This document shows, piece after piece, positions 12,282 through 22,852 of a DNA stretch of 64,000 nucleotides. Location of the stretch: positions 98,819 through 162,818 of the forward strand of contig JAGOAS010000007.1 in NCBI GenBank assembly GCA_017983795.1, given 5' to 3'. This DNA is from Piscinibacter sp. (GTDB lineage: Bacteria > Pseudomonadota > Gammaproteobacteria > Burkholderiales > Burkholderiaceae_C). The notes beneath the pieces are model-generated. The model was not told the origin of the DNA, ran no database searches, and saw only the letters and a program-made list of their open reading frames with translations. The position numbers and the translations under genes were made by a program. Each line of letters starts with the position of its first letter. Position 1 is the stretch's first letter.

Positions 12282-12941
12282 ATGACGCACGCCATGCCTT
12301 CCACCTTCGTGCGCCTGGGCGCGGCGGCTGCCGCCGCCTTCGCGCTGTCGGGCTGCGTGACGGTCAACTCCGGCCTCGACAACAGCGCCGGCCGCAAGAC
12401 CGTCTACGCCGATGCGGCCACCACGTCGAGCAAGGTCGCCGGGGTCGGCGTCGAGTCGCAGGACGTGATCTCGATGACCGACCAGATGATGCGCGACATC
12501 CTCGCCACGCCGGAGATTGCCGGCCGCGCCAAGGCGCCGCGCATCATCATCGACTCGGCCTACTTCAGCAACGACAGCAGCTCGCGCATCAACAAGAACG
12601 CGATCACCGACCGGCTGCGCGTGGAGCTCAACCGCTCGGCCGCCGGCCGCATGGTCTTCCTCGGGCGCCACTACGGCGACATGGTCGCGAAGGAGCGCGA
12701 GCTCAAGCGCGAGGGCGGCGCCGATGCCGGCACGATCCGCTCGACCAAGGCTCAGGCCGGCGCCGACTTCCGCCTCGGCGGGCGCATCGTCTCGATGGAC
12801 GCCGCATCGACCAGGAACGGCACGGTGTCGCGCTACCACCAGATCACCTTCGAGCTGATCGACCTCGAGTACGGCAACATCGCCTGGAGCGGGCTGTACG
12901 AGTTCAAGAAGGAAGCCCAGGATGACGTGGTGTATCGCTGA
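12282..12941 (+). CDS. LpoB-like penicillin-binding protein activator lipoprotein
   Basis: A 219-residue predicted outer-membrane lipoprotein (lipobox LSGC, Cys at about residue 25). Its core resembles LpoB/YcfM: a SMTDQMMRDIL helix, a strand reading APRIIIDSAYFSNDSSSRIN, and a C-terminal DLEYGNIAWSGLYEFKKEA. In enterics LpoB crosses the periplasm and activates PBP1b. The long disordered linker of E. coli LpoB is missing here, so reach and partner may differ. The gene overlaps the following one by 20 bases. The family assignment is from motif recognition; the function is inferred. Confidence 0.75.
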   Translation: MTHAMPSTFVRLGAAAAAAFALSGCVTVNSGLDNSAGRKTVYADAATTSSKVAGVGVESQDVISMTDQMMRDILATPEIAGRAKAPRIIIDSAYFSNDSSSRINKNAITDRLRVELNRSAAGRMVFLGRHYGDMVAKERELKREGGADAGTIRSTKAQAGADFRLGGRIVSMDAASTRNGTVSRYHQITFELIDLEYGNIAWSGLYEFKKEAQDDVVYR

Positions 12942-14106
12942 GCCTGCACGGCCCGGCGGCACCGCGTGGCGCGCCGTCGCCGCCGCTGCGCTGATGGCGT
13001 GCGGCGCGGCGCTCGCGCCCGCTGCGCACGCGCGCAGCCTGGCCGAGACCGAGGCCGCGCTCGAGCGCGCCGAGTCCAAAGACCGCACGCTGTACCAGCT
13101 GCAGGCCGGCGTGGCGGCGCTGCGCGAGGCGAAGCTCGACGTGGCCACGCGCCACCTCGACGAGGCGCTCGACGCGATCGAGAGCGTGTACTCCAACGCC
13201 GAGGGCGCGGCCAAGGCGCGCTCGCTGTGGTACGAGGAAGGCGCGAAGGACTTCAAGGGCGAGCCCTACGAGCGCGCGATGGCCTTCTACTACCGCGGCC
13301 TGGTCTACCTGACCGAGGCCGACTACGAGAACGCACGCGCGTCGTTCCGCACCGCGCTGATGCAGAGCTCGTTCGCCGAGGAGCAGCGCTACCGCTCCGG
13401 CTTCGCGACGCTGATGTTCCTCGACGGCTGGTGCAGCCAGATGCTCGGCGACACCGCGCAGGCCGCCGAGGCCTATGCCGAGGTGGCGAAGGACCGCAAG
13501 GACTGGACACCGCCTTCGCCCGACGCCGGCATGCTGGTGGTGGCCGAGCTGGCCGGCGCGCCGCGCAAGATCGGCGACGGTGTGGGCAACCACGAGATCG
13601 TCTACCGCCGCGCCAAGCGCACGCCGGAAAAGCGCATCGAGATTGCCCAGGGCGCCACGCCACTGCGCCTGTACCCGATGGAAGACCTGTACGTGCAGGC
13701 CACCCACCGCGGCGCGCGAGCGATCGACCGCATCATCGACGGCAAGGTCAGCTTCCAGAAGGCCACCGGCGCGATCGGCGACGCGGCCGCCAACCTGGCC
13801 AGCGAGGGCGCGCTGATCAACGTCGCGCTCGACGGCAGTGCCGGCCGCGCGCTCGGCGGGCTGGCCGCGGCCGGCGCGATCGTCTCGCTGGTGTCGGCCA
13901 ACGTGAAGCCGCGCGCCGACGTGCGCTACTGGGCCAACCTGCCCGAGAGCCTGCACCTGGCCACGCTGGGCGCCGCCGCCGCGCCGCTGGGCGAACTGAA
14001 GCTGTTCGACGAGGCCGGGCAACCGGTGGCCAGCGACGAGCTGGTGCGCCGCGAATGGACCGACCCCAAGGGCCGCCGACTCGTCTGGATCAAGACACGG
14101 CGCTGA
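12922..14106 (+). CDS. COG3014-like exported TPR protein
   Basis: A 394-residue protein with an N-terminal signal sequence (cleavage expected after AAHA, about residue 37). TPR-like helices cover about residues 40-190, including YERAMAFYYRGLVYLTEADY and NARASFRTALMQSSF. The C-terminal half has a Gly/Ala-rich segment and a beta-rich end. This architecture matches the uncharacterised COG3014 group found beside LpoB and YcfL homologues in other proteobacteria. It overlaps the LpoB-like gene by 20 bases, which suggests translational coupling. The molecular role is unknown, perhaps envelope or cell-wall assembly. Confidence 0.7.
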   Translation: MTWCIAEPARPGGTAWRAVAAAALMACGAALAPAAHARSLAETEAALERAESKDRTLYQLQAGVAALREAKLDVATRHLDEALDAIESVYSNAEGAAKARSLWYEEGAKDFKGEPYERAMAFYYRGLVYLTEADYENARASFRTALMQSSFAEEQRYRSGFATLMFLDGWCSQMLGDTAQAAEAYAEVAKDRKDWTPPSPDAGMLVVAELAGAPRKIGDGVGNHEIVYRRAKRTPEKRIEIAQGATPLRLYPMEDLYVQATHRGARAIDRIIDGKVSFQKATGAIGDAAANLASEGALINVALDGSAGRALGGLAAAGAIVSLVSANVKPRADVRYWANLPESLHLATLGAAAAPLGELKLFDEAGQPVASDELVRREWTDPKGRRLVWIKTRR

Positions 14107-14136
14107 ACCGACCCCAAAGACTTGCAAGGACACACG

Positions 14137-14580
14137 ATGAAGACTCCCCTGTTCGCGCTGGCCCTGGCCGCCCTGCTCGTCGGCTGCGCGCAGCCGCAGT
14201 TCACCGAAGGCGCCAAGCTGGCGCAGCGCGTCGACGACAAGCTCGCGCCCGATGCGCGCATCCAGTACGACCAGGTCGTGGTCCTCGACCGCAGCCTGCA
14301 GGGCGTGAAGGCCGGCAGGATCGCGGTCGAGAGCCAGGGCTCGCGGCGCACGCCGACCGGCACGCTGAAGGTGATCGCGCAGCTGCGCAACCGCACCGAC
14401 TTCACCCAGGTGATCGAGGCGCGCGTCAGCTTCTACGACAGTGGCTATGCACCGGTGGACCGCGCCAGCGCCTGGAACCGCATCGTGCTCGATGCCAACG
14501 GCGTCGGCGTCTACGAAGGCAGCTCGACGCTGACGTCACAGGTGGCGCACTACCTCGTCGAAGTGCGGGAGGCACGCTGA
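14137..14580 (+). CDS. YcfL (DUF1425) family lipoprotein
   Basis: A 147-residue predicted lipoprotein: MKTPLFALALAALLVGC carries the lipobox with Cys at 17. The following domain has the small Ig-like pattern of YcfL/DUF1425 (LKVIAQLRNRTDFTQVIEARVSFYD). YcfL is encoded next to lpoB in E. coli, which supports the operon interpretation. The ATG at 14137 has a well-placed AAGGA ribosome-binding site at 14126-14130. The stop overlaps the next start in a TGATG junction. Confidence 0.72.
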   Translation: MKTPLFALALAALLVGCAQPQFTEGAKLAQRVDDKLAPDARIQYDQVVVLDRSLQGVKAGRIAVESQGSRRTPTGTLKVIAQLRNRTDFTQVIEARVSFYDSGYAPVDRASAWNRIVLDANGVGVYEGSSTLTSQVAHYLVEVREAR

Positions 14581-15326
14581 TGCGCGCCGCGGCACTGTCG
14601 ATGGGCGCGCTGCTGGCGCTGGCCTCGGCCGGCGCGCAGGCGCAGCTGTTCGAGACCGAGCGCATGCTGACCACGCCGGTCGAGCCCGGCGTGGTCGCGC
14701 CGCACAAGCCCACGGCGGCGCATGCCGGCGATGTCGGCGAGACCGGCTCGCTGCAGGTGGCCGCCGCACCGGGCTCGACGCTGCAGGACTGGTACACCAG
14801 GCAGGGCCGCCCTGCGGTGGCGCTGTTCTTCGACCGCCGCCTCGAGCGCCTGCCGGCCGGCTGGGACGGCACGGCCCGCGTGATGATCGCCAGCGAGAAG
14901 CAGGCCGGCGGCAAGACCGAGACCGAGAACATCTCGATCGCGCTGGAGCACAAGGCACCGCGCGGCTCGCTGCAGCAGCGCCGCCCGGTGGTGCAGCTGG
15001 TCGAGAACTCGCTGCTGCGCGAGCTGCAGCGCATGCGCGTGCGGCTGGTCGATCCGTCGGTGGTCGAGCGCGCGCTGGCCGCCAAGGGCAAGGGCGGCGA
15101 CACCGAGTACGACGCGCTCAAGGGCGCGGCCGGCTACCTGCTGGAGATCGAGCTGGCCGCCACCGGCGCCGAGGTGTCGATGATCGGTGGGCTCAAGAGC
15201 CTGGCCGGCGACATCGTTGCCACCGTGCGCGCGCCGGTGCAGGACGACCTGCGTGAACCGGCCGCCGCCGATGCACTGGCGCGCGACTTCATCCGCAAGC
15301 TGCTCGCCGCCCCGGCGGCGATGTGA
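14580..15326 (+). CDS. Exported protein of unknown function, last gene of the LpoB-like operon
   Basis: A 248-residue protein with a Sec signal peptide (MRAAALSMGALLALASAGAQ). It has no lipobox Cys at the cleavage site, so it is probably soluble in the periplasm. The middle segment (VALFFDRRLERLPAGWDGTA, then LRELQRMRVRLVDPSVVERAL) resembles the strand-helix layout of the CsgG/LpoB-like fold, in which a leading strand is followed by an R/D-rich loop. That similarity is weak. The start overlaps the YcfL stop in TGATG, so it is translated with it. Confidence 0.68.
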   Translation: MRAAALSMGALLALASAGAQAQLFETERMLTTPVEPGVVAPHKPTAAHAGDVGETGSLQVAAAPGSTLQDWYTRQGRPAVALFFDRRLERLPAGWDGTARVMIASEKQAGGKTETENISIALEHKAPRGSLQQRRPVVQLVENSLLRELQRMRVRLVDPSVVERALAAKGKGGDTEYDALKGAAGYLLEIELAATGAEVSMIGGLKSLAGDIVATVRAPVQDDLREPAAADALARDFIRKLLAAPAAM

Positions 15327-15353
15327 GCACGCCGCCCCGCCGCCGGGCACTGC

Positions 15354-16874
15354 TCACTGCAGCGCCGCGCTGAGGTCGCCGTTCTTCTCGCGCACGCCCG
15401 GCAGCGGCTCGAGGCCGAAACGCCGGGTGATGAATTTGAGGATCGAGCCGGTGTCGTAGCTGGTGTGGTCGACGAAGCCGCGCTTGACGTTCGGCCCGAC
15501 GATCAGCGCCGGAATGCGCGTGCCGGGGCCGAGCCGGTCGCCCCAGCCGGAGCCGGCGGGCGGGCTCACGTGATCCCAGTAGCCGCCGTTCTCGTCGTAG
15601 GTCAGCACGATCAGCATGTCCTTCCATTGCGGGCTGGCGCGCAGCTTGGTGAGCAACGCGGCCATGTGCTCGTCACCGCTCTTGATGTCGGTGTAGGAGG
15701 GGTGCTGGGTGTAGCGGCCGGCCGGCTTGTAGAAGCTCACCGCGGGCAGCGTGCCGGCGGCGATGTCGCGCTCGAAGTCTTCGCCGTCCTTGATGTGCGC
15801 GGCGCGATCGGGCGTGCCGGGGGCGAAGCGCTCGTAGTAGTTGAAGGGCTGGTGATGCGGCTGGAACATCGGGCTGCCCTCGTTGCGCGTATAGATCATC
15901 TGCCGCTTCACCGCGGGCGGCTGGCGCCCGTCGGCCAGCGCGACGTTCCAGCCGCCCGAATACCAGGCCCAGGACACGCCCTTGGCGCTGAGCGTGTCGC
16001 CGATGGTCCTGGCGCGCTGCGGCGGCAGCGGCTGGCCGAGCGATGCCGTGCCCTTGGGGTCGGCGGCGTCGAGCGAGCCGCCTTCGGCCGGCGGCACGCC
16101 GCTGGGCTGCCAGGGCGGCTGGGTGGTGTTCACCGAGAGGCCGTCGGGCGTCACCTGCCCGCCCAGCCCGCCGCTGAAGACCTGCACCGCGCCCTCGTTG
16201 GCCGAGGGCGAGCCGGGCTTCTTGGTCAGGCGGCCGTCGGCGTCGAGCACGGCGCGCATGCTGGCCGGCGCGTCGGCATGCTGCGGCGCGCAGGCGCAGA
16301 TCAGGTACTGGTGGTTGAGGTAGGAGCCGCCGAACGCGCCCATGAAGAAGCGATCGGCCAGCGTGTACTCCTTCGCCCATTGCCAGAGCTTGAACTGCGA
16401 GCCGTCGTAGTGGCCCATGGTCCAGCCGCCCACGGTCGACATCGCGGCGAACAGGTTGTTCTTCCCGCCGTTGATCTGCTCCTGGTTGTGGAAGAAGGCG
16501 TGGATCGGGCTGGGCACGATCTCGCTGATGGTCTTGCTGACCGGCGGCGCGTCGATGCGGAAGGGCCGGTTGGGCAGGCGCGGGAAGCGCGCGTCGGGCT
16601 TGCCGTTCGGGCCGAAGACGATCAGCTCCTTGAGCGGCTGGCCGTCGTGGTCGAGTTGCGTGGCCTGCTCGGCGCTCGCATTGGCCACGCCGTCGGCGCC
16701 GGGGAACAGGCCGTAGAGATTGTCGAAGCTGTGGTTCTCCGCAAAGATCACGACGACATGGCGCACGCGCTCGATGGATGCCTGCGAGGCATCGCGCGCG
16801 GTGGGTGCGGCGCAGCCGGCGAGGGCGAGCGCGGCCGCGAGCGCGAGGCCGCTGCGGCGGGGTGAAAGCAACAT
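15354..16874 (-). CDS. Phosphoesterase family protein (acid phosphatase / phospholipase C type)
   Basis: A 506-residue exported enzyme of the alkaline-phosphatase-like phosphoesterase family that includes acid phosphatase AcpA and non-haemolytic phospholipase C. A signal sequence with lipobox LAGC precedes the catalytic start VRHVVVIFAENHSFDNLYG, whose Glu-Asn pair is the metal/nucleophile region. Later metal-binding segments are VLTYDENGGYWDHVSPP and SGDEHMAAL. The ATG at 16874 is supported by an AGGAGGAG ribosome-binding site. Substrate is not determined; phospholipid or phosphate-ester scavenging is likely. It is convergent with the operon that ends at 15326. Confidence 0.85.
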   Translation of the reverse strand: MLLSPRRSGLALAAALALAGCAAPTARDASQASIERVRHVVVIFAENHSFDNLYGLFPGADGVANASAEQATQLDHDGQPLKELIVFGPNGKPDARFPRLPNRPFRIDAPPVSKTISEIVPSPIHAFFHNQEQINGGKNNLFAAMSTVGGWTMGHYDGSQFKLWQWAKEYTLADRFFMGAFGGSYLNHQYLICACAPQHADAPASMRAVLDADGRLTKKPGSPSANEGAVQVFSGGLGGQVTPDGLSVNTTQPPWQPSGVPPAEGGSLDAADPKGTASLGQPLPPQRARTIGDTLSAKGVSWAWYSGGWNVALADGRQPPAVKRQMIYTRNEGSPMFQPHHQPFNYYERFAPGTPDRAAHIKDGEDFERDIAAGTLPAVSFYKPAGRYTQHPSYTDIKSGDEHMAALLTKLRASPQWKDMLIVLTYDENGGYWDHVSPPAGSGWGDRLGPGTRIPALIVGPNVKRGFVDHTSYDTGSILKFITRRFGLEPLPGVREKNGDLSAALQ

Positions 16875-17053
16875 CTCGGGTCTCCTCCTGGAACGTTCGC
16901 TGTTCCACGCTGGCGCAGCGGCCGTGGCGCCGCCGAGACGCCGTGCTCCATCGTGGCAAAACGAGTTTTGCGGTTGACGCCTATCAACCGGGGCGGCGTG
17001 GGGTCCACCAAGCATGAGCTCGAATTCGAACCCGATGACAGAGGAGTGACCCC

Positions 17054-18596
<1,543 letters not shown>

Positions 18597-18599
<3 letters not shown>

Positions 18600-18790
18600 G
18601 CCGCCGAAGCGAAGCGCCTATGCAATTGCGCAGCGCAGGCGGCTCAACTCAGGCCGACGCTGGCCAGTTGCACAGGGCCTTCGCTCTGGCCTGAGCCGCC
18701 GAAGCGAAGCGCCTATGCAATTGCGCAGCGCAGGCGGCTCAACACAGGCCGACGCTGGCCAGTTGCACAGGGCCTTCGCTCTGGCCTGAG
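18597..18790. repeat. Tandem 95-bp repeat, two copies with internal hairpins
   Basis: Two adjacent units, 18597-18691 and 18692-18786, differ at one base (T at 18649, A at 18744), followed by a partial TGAG. Unit 1 begins with the stop codon of tgt. Each unit holds an inverted repeat (TGAGCCGCC at 18597, GGCGGCTCA at 18638) and a central GCAATTGC palindrome. A second pair, CTCAGGCC/GGCCTGAG, spans the unit junction. It probably folds into consecutive stem-loops behind tgt and could terminate or stabilise the transcript. Confidence 0.93.
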
Positions 18791-18873
18791 TGTGGCGCTG
18801 GCTTGACGCGGGTCAGGCCAAAGCGCGCGAGCGGCGCGGAAGATCGGCCTCCCCGTCACGCGCAGTACCCACC

Positions 18874-20154
18874 ATGCCGCAGCATCCGAGCGCCGCCCCC
18901 TTCGACACCGACGTGCTCATCATCGGCGCCGGCCCGAGCGGCCTGGCGCTGGCGCGTGCGCTGGCCGATGCGTCGATCCGCAGCATCGTGCTCGACGCGC
19001 AGGATGCCGCCACGCTCGCCGACCCCGCGCCCGACGGCCGCGACATCGCGCTGACGCATCGCGCCGCGGTGCTGATGCGCCGCCTCGGCCTGTGGGAGCG
19101 CCTGCCCGCGGCCGAGGTGGCGCCACTGCGCGCCGCCGAGGTCTACAACGGCCGCGATCCCCAGCCGCTGCACTTCGATCCGCAGGGCTCGGGCGAAGAC
19201 GAGCTCGGCTGGCTGGTCTCCAACCACGTGATCCGCCGCGCCAGCTGGGAAGCGGTGCAAGGCCGCGAGGCCATCACGCTGCGCCCGGGCACGCGCGTGC
19301 TGGGCCTGGCCATCGAGGCCGACGCCGCCACGCTGCGCTGCCGCGCGGCCGACGGCAGCGAGGCGACGTTGCGCGCACCGCTGCTCGTCGCTGCCGACAG
19401 CCGCTTCTCCGAGGCGCGCCGCCAGGCCGGCATCGGCGCGCAGATGCGCGACTTCGGCCGCAGCGTGATCGTCTGCCGCATGGCGCACAGCGAGCCGAAC
19501 CGCGCGGTGGCGCAGGAGTGCTTCCACATCGGCCACACGCTGGCCGTGCTGCCGATGAACGGCGGCGAGAGCTCGATGGTGGTGACGGTCTCGTCCGACC
19601 AGGCGCTGGCGATGCAGCAGTGGGACGACGCGCGCTTCACCGCCTGGGTGCAGCAGCAGCTCGGCGAGCGGCTGGGCACGCTCACGCTGCGCGGCAAGCG
19701 CCACCTCTATCCGCTGGTGGCGGTGTATGCGCAGCGCTTCGTCGCGCCGCGCTTCGCGCTGATCGGCGATGCGGCGGTGGGCATGCACCCGGTCACCGCG
19801 CACGGCTACAACTTCGGCCTCTACGGCGTCGACGTGCTCGCCGGCCTGCTGGCCAGCGCGCAGCGCGCCGGCCGCGACCTCGGCAGCCTGGCCGTGCTGC
19901 AGCCCTACGAGACGATTCACAAGCGCGAGACCTGGCCGATCTTTCACGGCACCAACGCGATCGTCGGCCTGTTCACCGACGACCGCGGCGCGGCGCGCCT
20001 GGTGCGCCAGGCCGTGGTGCGCGTGGCCGAGCACCTGCCGCCGCTCAAGCGCGCCATCACGCAGCGCCTGACGCGCAGCGATGCCACGCCCTGGCCGCCG
20101 CTGCCGCCCTTGCCGCCGCTGCCCGCGGTGCTGACCTCGCTGTGGCGAGGTTGA
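18874..20154 (+). CDS. UbiH-family FAD-dependent hydroxylase (UbiM-like)
   Basis: Flavoprotein monooxygenase of the UbiH/UbiF/UbiI/UbiM group. These enzymes hydroxylate the ubiquinone ring on the membrane surface. The FAD-binding VLIIGAGPSGLALARAL sits at residues about 14-30. The second FAD motif is FALIGDAAVGMHPVTAHGYN, a form I associate with UbiM-type enzymes. Length is 426 residues. The C-terminus carries an unusual proline run (PPLPPLPPLP) and ends SLWRG. The start at 18874 is chosen because the flavin fold begins directly after it. The ring position hydroxylated cannot be decided from sequence. Confidence 0.82.
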   Translation: MPQHPSAAPFDTDVLIIGAGPSGLALARALADASIRSIVLDAQDAATLADPAPDGRDIALTHRAAVLMRRLGLWERLPAAEVAPLRAAEVYNGRDPQPLHFDPQGSGEDELGWLVSNHVIRRASWEAVQGREAITLRPGTRVLGLAIEADAATLRCRAADGSEATLRAPLLVAADSRFSEARRQAGIGAQMRDFGRSVIVCRMAHSEPNRAVAQECFHIGHTLAVLPMNGGESSMVVTVSSDQALAMQQWDDARFTAWVQQQLGERLGTLTLRGKRHLYPLVAVYAQRFVAPRFALIGDAAVGMHPVTAHGYNFGLYGVDVLAGLLASAQRAGRDLGSLAVLQPYETIHKRETWPIFHGTNAIVGLFTDDRGAARLVRQAVVRVAEHLPPLKRAITQRLTRSDATPWPPLPPLPPLPAVLTSLWRG

Positions 20155-22047
20155 TCAGGCGGCCAGCAAGGCGCCCACGCGCTCGCGCAAGCCGCCCGGC
20201 GTGACCTGCGCCGGCGGCACCGGCTCACCCGCCACCAGGCCGACGCGGCTGAAGAAGCCGCGCCGGAAGGGCTTGCTCATCGCGTTGCCCTCGATGCGCG
20301 AGAAGAACGAGCCCCACAGGTTGCGCAGCGCCAGCGGCACCACCGGCACCGGGTTGGCCTCGAGCAGCTTCATCACGCCGCCCTTGAATTCGCCGAGCGT
20401 GCCGTCGCGCGTGATCGCGCCCTCGGGGAAGATGCACAGCAGGTCGCCGGCGTCGAGCACCGCCCGGGCGCGCGCGAAGGCCTGCTCGTAGGCCTGCGGG
20501 TCTTCCTTCTGCGGCGCGATCGGCACGGCCTTGGCGAAGCGGAACAGCGTGCCCAGCACCGGCAGCTTGAAGATGCGGTGGTCCATGATGAAGACGATGG
20601 GCCGCGGGCTGGCCGCCATCAGCAGGATCGCGTCGACGAAGCTGACGTGGTTGCACACCAGGATGGCCGCGCCCTCGGTGGGAATGTGCTCGTCGCCGCG
20701 CACCTCGAAGCGGTAGACGAGCCGCGTGGCGATCCAGGCGATGAAGCGCAGCAGGTACTCCGGCACGACGAGGAAGATGTAGCCGGCCACCAGCAGGTTG
20801 AGCAGCCCGGTGATGAGGAACAGCTGCGGCACCGTCACGCCCGCCTTGAGCAGCAGCGCGGCCATCGCCGCGCTGGCGATCATGAACAGGGCGTTGAGGA
20901 TGTTGTTGGCGGCGATGATGCGCGAGCGGTGGCTGGGCAACGAGCGCATCTGGATCAGCGCATACATCGGCACGCTGTAGAGGCCGGCGAAGAGCGCCAG
21001 CAGCGCCAGGTCGGCCATCACGCGCCAGTGCGCCGGCTGGGCGAGAAACCGGCCCAGCGTGAGCGCGCCCTCGCCGTGCACCAGGCCGCGCGAGGCGAAC
21101 CAGAGGTCGATCGCGAACAGGCTCATGCCGAAGGCGCCGAAGGGCACCAGGCCGATCTCGACGTGGCGGCGCGAGAGCGTCTCGCACAGCAGCGAGCCGG
21201 TGGCGATGCCGATCGAGAACACCACCAGCAGCAGCGAGGCCACCTGCTCGTTGCCGCCCAGCACGTCTTTCGCGAAGGCGGGAAACTGCGTCAGGAATAC
21301 CGCGCCGAAGAACCACATCCACGAGATGCCCAGCAGCGAGCGGAACACCACGATGCTGCCGTGCGCGAGCTTCAGGTTGCGCCAGGTCTCGGTGACCGGG
21401 TTCCAGTTGATCTGCAGCGCCGCATCGGTGGCCGGCGCGCGGGGCACGAACTGCGCGCTCACGCGGCCGAGCAGCGCCAGCGCGAGACAGCTCCAGGCCA
21501 CGTAGCTCGCGCCGACCTCGGGCACCGCGATGAGCAGGCCGCCGACCACGTTGCCGAGCAGGATGGCCACGAAGGTGCCCATCTCCACCATGCCGTTGCC
21601 GCCGGTGAGCTCGCGCTCGTCGAGCTGCTGCGGCAGGTAGGCGTATTTCACCGGGCCGAACAGCGTGGAGTGCACGCCCAGCAGGAAGGTGCACAGCAGC
21701 AGCACCGGCACGCTCTTCGCGGTGAAGCCGTAGAGCGCGATCGCCATGATCGCGATCTCCAGGTTCTTCACGAAGCGGATCAGCCGGGCCTTGTCGAACT
21801 TGTCGGCCAGCTGGCCGGAGGTCGCCGAGAAGAGCAGGAAGGGCAGGATGAACAGCGCCGCGATCAGCTGCACGACGAGTGCCGGCGCGAGGCCGCTGGC
21901 GCTGGTGGCGCCGAAGGTCACCATCACGGTGAAGGCGAACTTGAACAGGTTGTCGTTGCCGGCGCCGAGAAACTGCGCCCAGAAGAAGGGCGCGAAGCGG
22001 CGCTGGCCCAGCAGCGCGAACTGATTCGTCGGATGCGGATCGTGCAA
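20155..22047 (-). CDS. Fused lysophospholipid transporter-acyltransferase (LplT-PlsC)
   Basis: A 630-residue two-domain membrane protein. Residues about 1-410 form an MFS transporter of the LplT type (start QRRFAPFFWAQFLGAGNDNL). Residues about 430-630 form a PlsC acyltransferase with the HX4D motif in NHVSFVDAILL and the FPEGAITRDG motif. It probably flips lysophospholipids inward and re-acylates them in one polypeptide, replacing the separate LplT and Aas proteins of E. coli. Translation starts at a TTG (22047), decided by a strong GGAGGA ribosome-binding site six bases upstream. It ends back to back with the hydroxylase gene. Confidence 0.88.
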   Translation of the reverse strand: MHDPHPTNQFALLGQRRFAPFFWAQFLGAGNDNLFKFAFTVMVTFGATSASGLAPALVVQLIAALFILPFLLFSATSGQLADKFDKARLIRFVKNLEIAIMAIALYGFTAKSVPVLLLCTFLLGVHSTLFGPVKYAYLPQQLDERELTGGNGMVEMGTFVAILLGNVVGGLLIAVPEVGASYVAWSCLALALLGRVSAQFVPRAPATDAALQINWNPVTETWRNLKLAHGSIVVFRSLLGISWMWFFGAVFLTQFPAFAKDVLGGNEQVASLLLVVFSIGIATGSLLCETLSRRHVEIGLVPFGAFGMSLFAIDLWFASRGLVHGEGALTLGRFLAQPAHWRVMADLALLALFAGLYSVPMYALIQMRSLPSHRSRIIAANNILNALFMIASAAMAALLLKAGVTVPQLFLITGLLNLLVAGYIFLVVPEYLLRFIAWIATRLVYRFEVRGDEHIPTEGAAILVCNHVSFVDAILLMAASPRPIVFIMDHRIFKLPVLGTLFRFAKAVPIAPQKEDPQAYEQAFARARAVLDAGDLLCIFPEGAITRDGTLGEFKGGVMKLLEANPVPVVPLALRNLWGSFFSRIEGNAMSKPFRRGFFSRVGLVAGEPVPPAQVTPGGLRERVGALLAA

Positions 22048-22078
22048 GTCTTCCTCCGTGGTCGTTGTCGTTCTCGGC

Positions 22079-22852
22079 TCAGCGCACCAGTTGCACCGGG
22101 GTGGCCAGCCCGCTGCGATTCAACCACGCGAACACCGAATCGACGGTGACGGTCTCGATGCGATCCGAGAAGCGCTTCTCGTTCGGATGATCGTCGAAGG
22201 CGATGTTGGCCGCGGTGGCGCGCGCGCCCAGGCGGGTGAAGGCGTTCAGGTGCAGCGTGGTCGGCTCGTAGCCGCTGAACTTCAGCCAGGCCTGGGCGCG
22301 ATCGCGCGTGAACGTCGCTGCCTGCGGCGCCTGCGCCATCGCCAGCGTCTCGATCGCCCACTGGTTGCTCTGCTGGTAGCGCTGCGCCCAGGGGTAGGCG
22401 AGCATGCTGTAGGCGGACGTGTGCAGGCGCGTCGCCTGCGCGTTGTCGCGCAGCACGGGCAGCAGCCTGGCCTGCAGGTCCGGCTGCGGCACCACGAAGC
22501 CGGCCTTGTATTCGTGCAGGTCGTCGAGGAAGAACTCGCCCAGGCCCTGGCGGTAGACGTCGGCGCGCGCGCTGCCGCAGGCATTGAGCTTGTGCAGCAC
22601 GCGCCAGCGCGCGCCGTCCTTGTAGGCGAGACCGAGGTGCGACCAGGCCAGGCCGTACTTCGACAGATCCTGCCCGGCGCGCGCCAGCAGCACCACCTGC
22701 GCGCCGCTGGCGTCGAGCGCGGCGGCGGTGTGCTGGGCGAGGGTCATCGCGCGCTGCACGTTGAGCGCTTCCGGCGCTCGTTGCTCGCAGCTGCGCCCTG
22801 CCTGGGCTGCGCCTGCCGCGAGCACGAGCGTGATCGCGAAGGCGGCCTTCAT
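22079..22852 (-). CDS. DUF2145-like exported protein
   Basis: A 257-residue protein with a Sec signal peptide (MKAAFAITLVLAAGAAQAG). The sequence resembles the DUF2145 family (WSHLGLAYKDGARWRVLHKL; YEPTTLHLNAFTRLGARA). Conserved Ser/His in the WSHLG segment and a late Asn/His could suggest an NlpC/P60-like hydrolase fold, but this is inference. It starts inside the end of the preceding gene (four-base ATGA overlap at 22849), so the two are translationally coupled. Confidence 0.7.
   Translation of the reverse strand: MKAAFAITLVLAAGAAQAGRSCEQRAPEALNVQRAMTLAQHTAAALDASGAQVVLLARAGQDLSKYGLAWSHLGLAYKDGARWRVLHKLNACGSARADVYRQGLGEFFLDDLHEYKAGFVVPQPDLQARLLPVLRDNAQATRLHTSAYSMLAYPWAQRYQQSNQWAIETLAMAQAPQAATFTRDRAQAWLKFSGYEPTTLHLNAFTRLGARATAANIAFDDHPNEKRFSDRIETVTVDSVFAWLNRSGLATPVQLVR

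Noticed and set aside
12966-14579. Long plus-strand frame running through the COG3014-like gene into the last operon gene
   Set aside because: Only the part from 14580 encodes a protein with a signal peptide; the upstream part is out of frame with the TPR gene.
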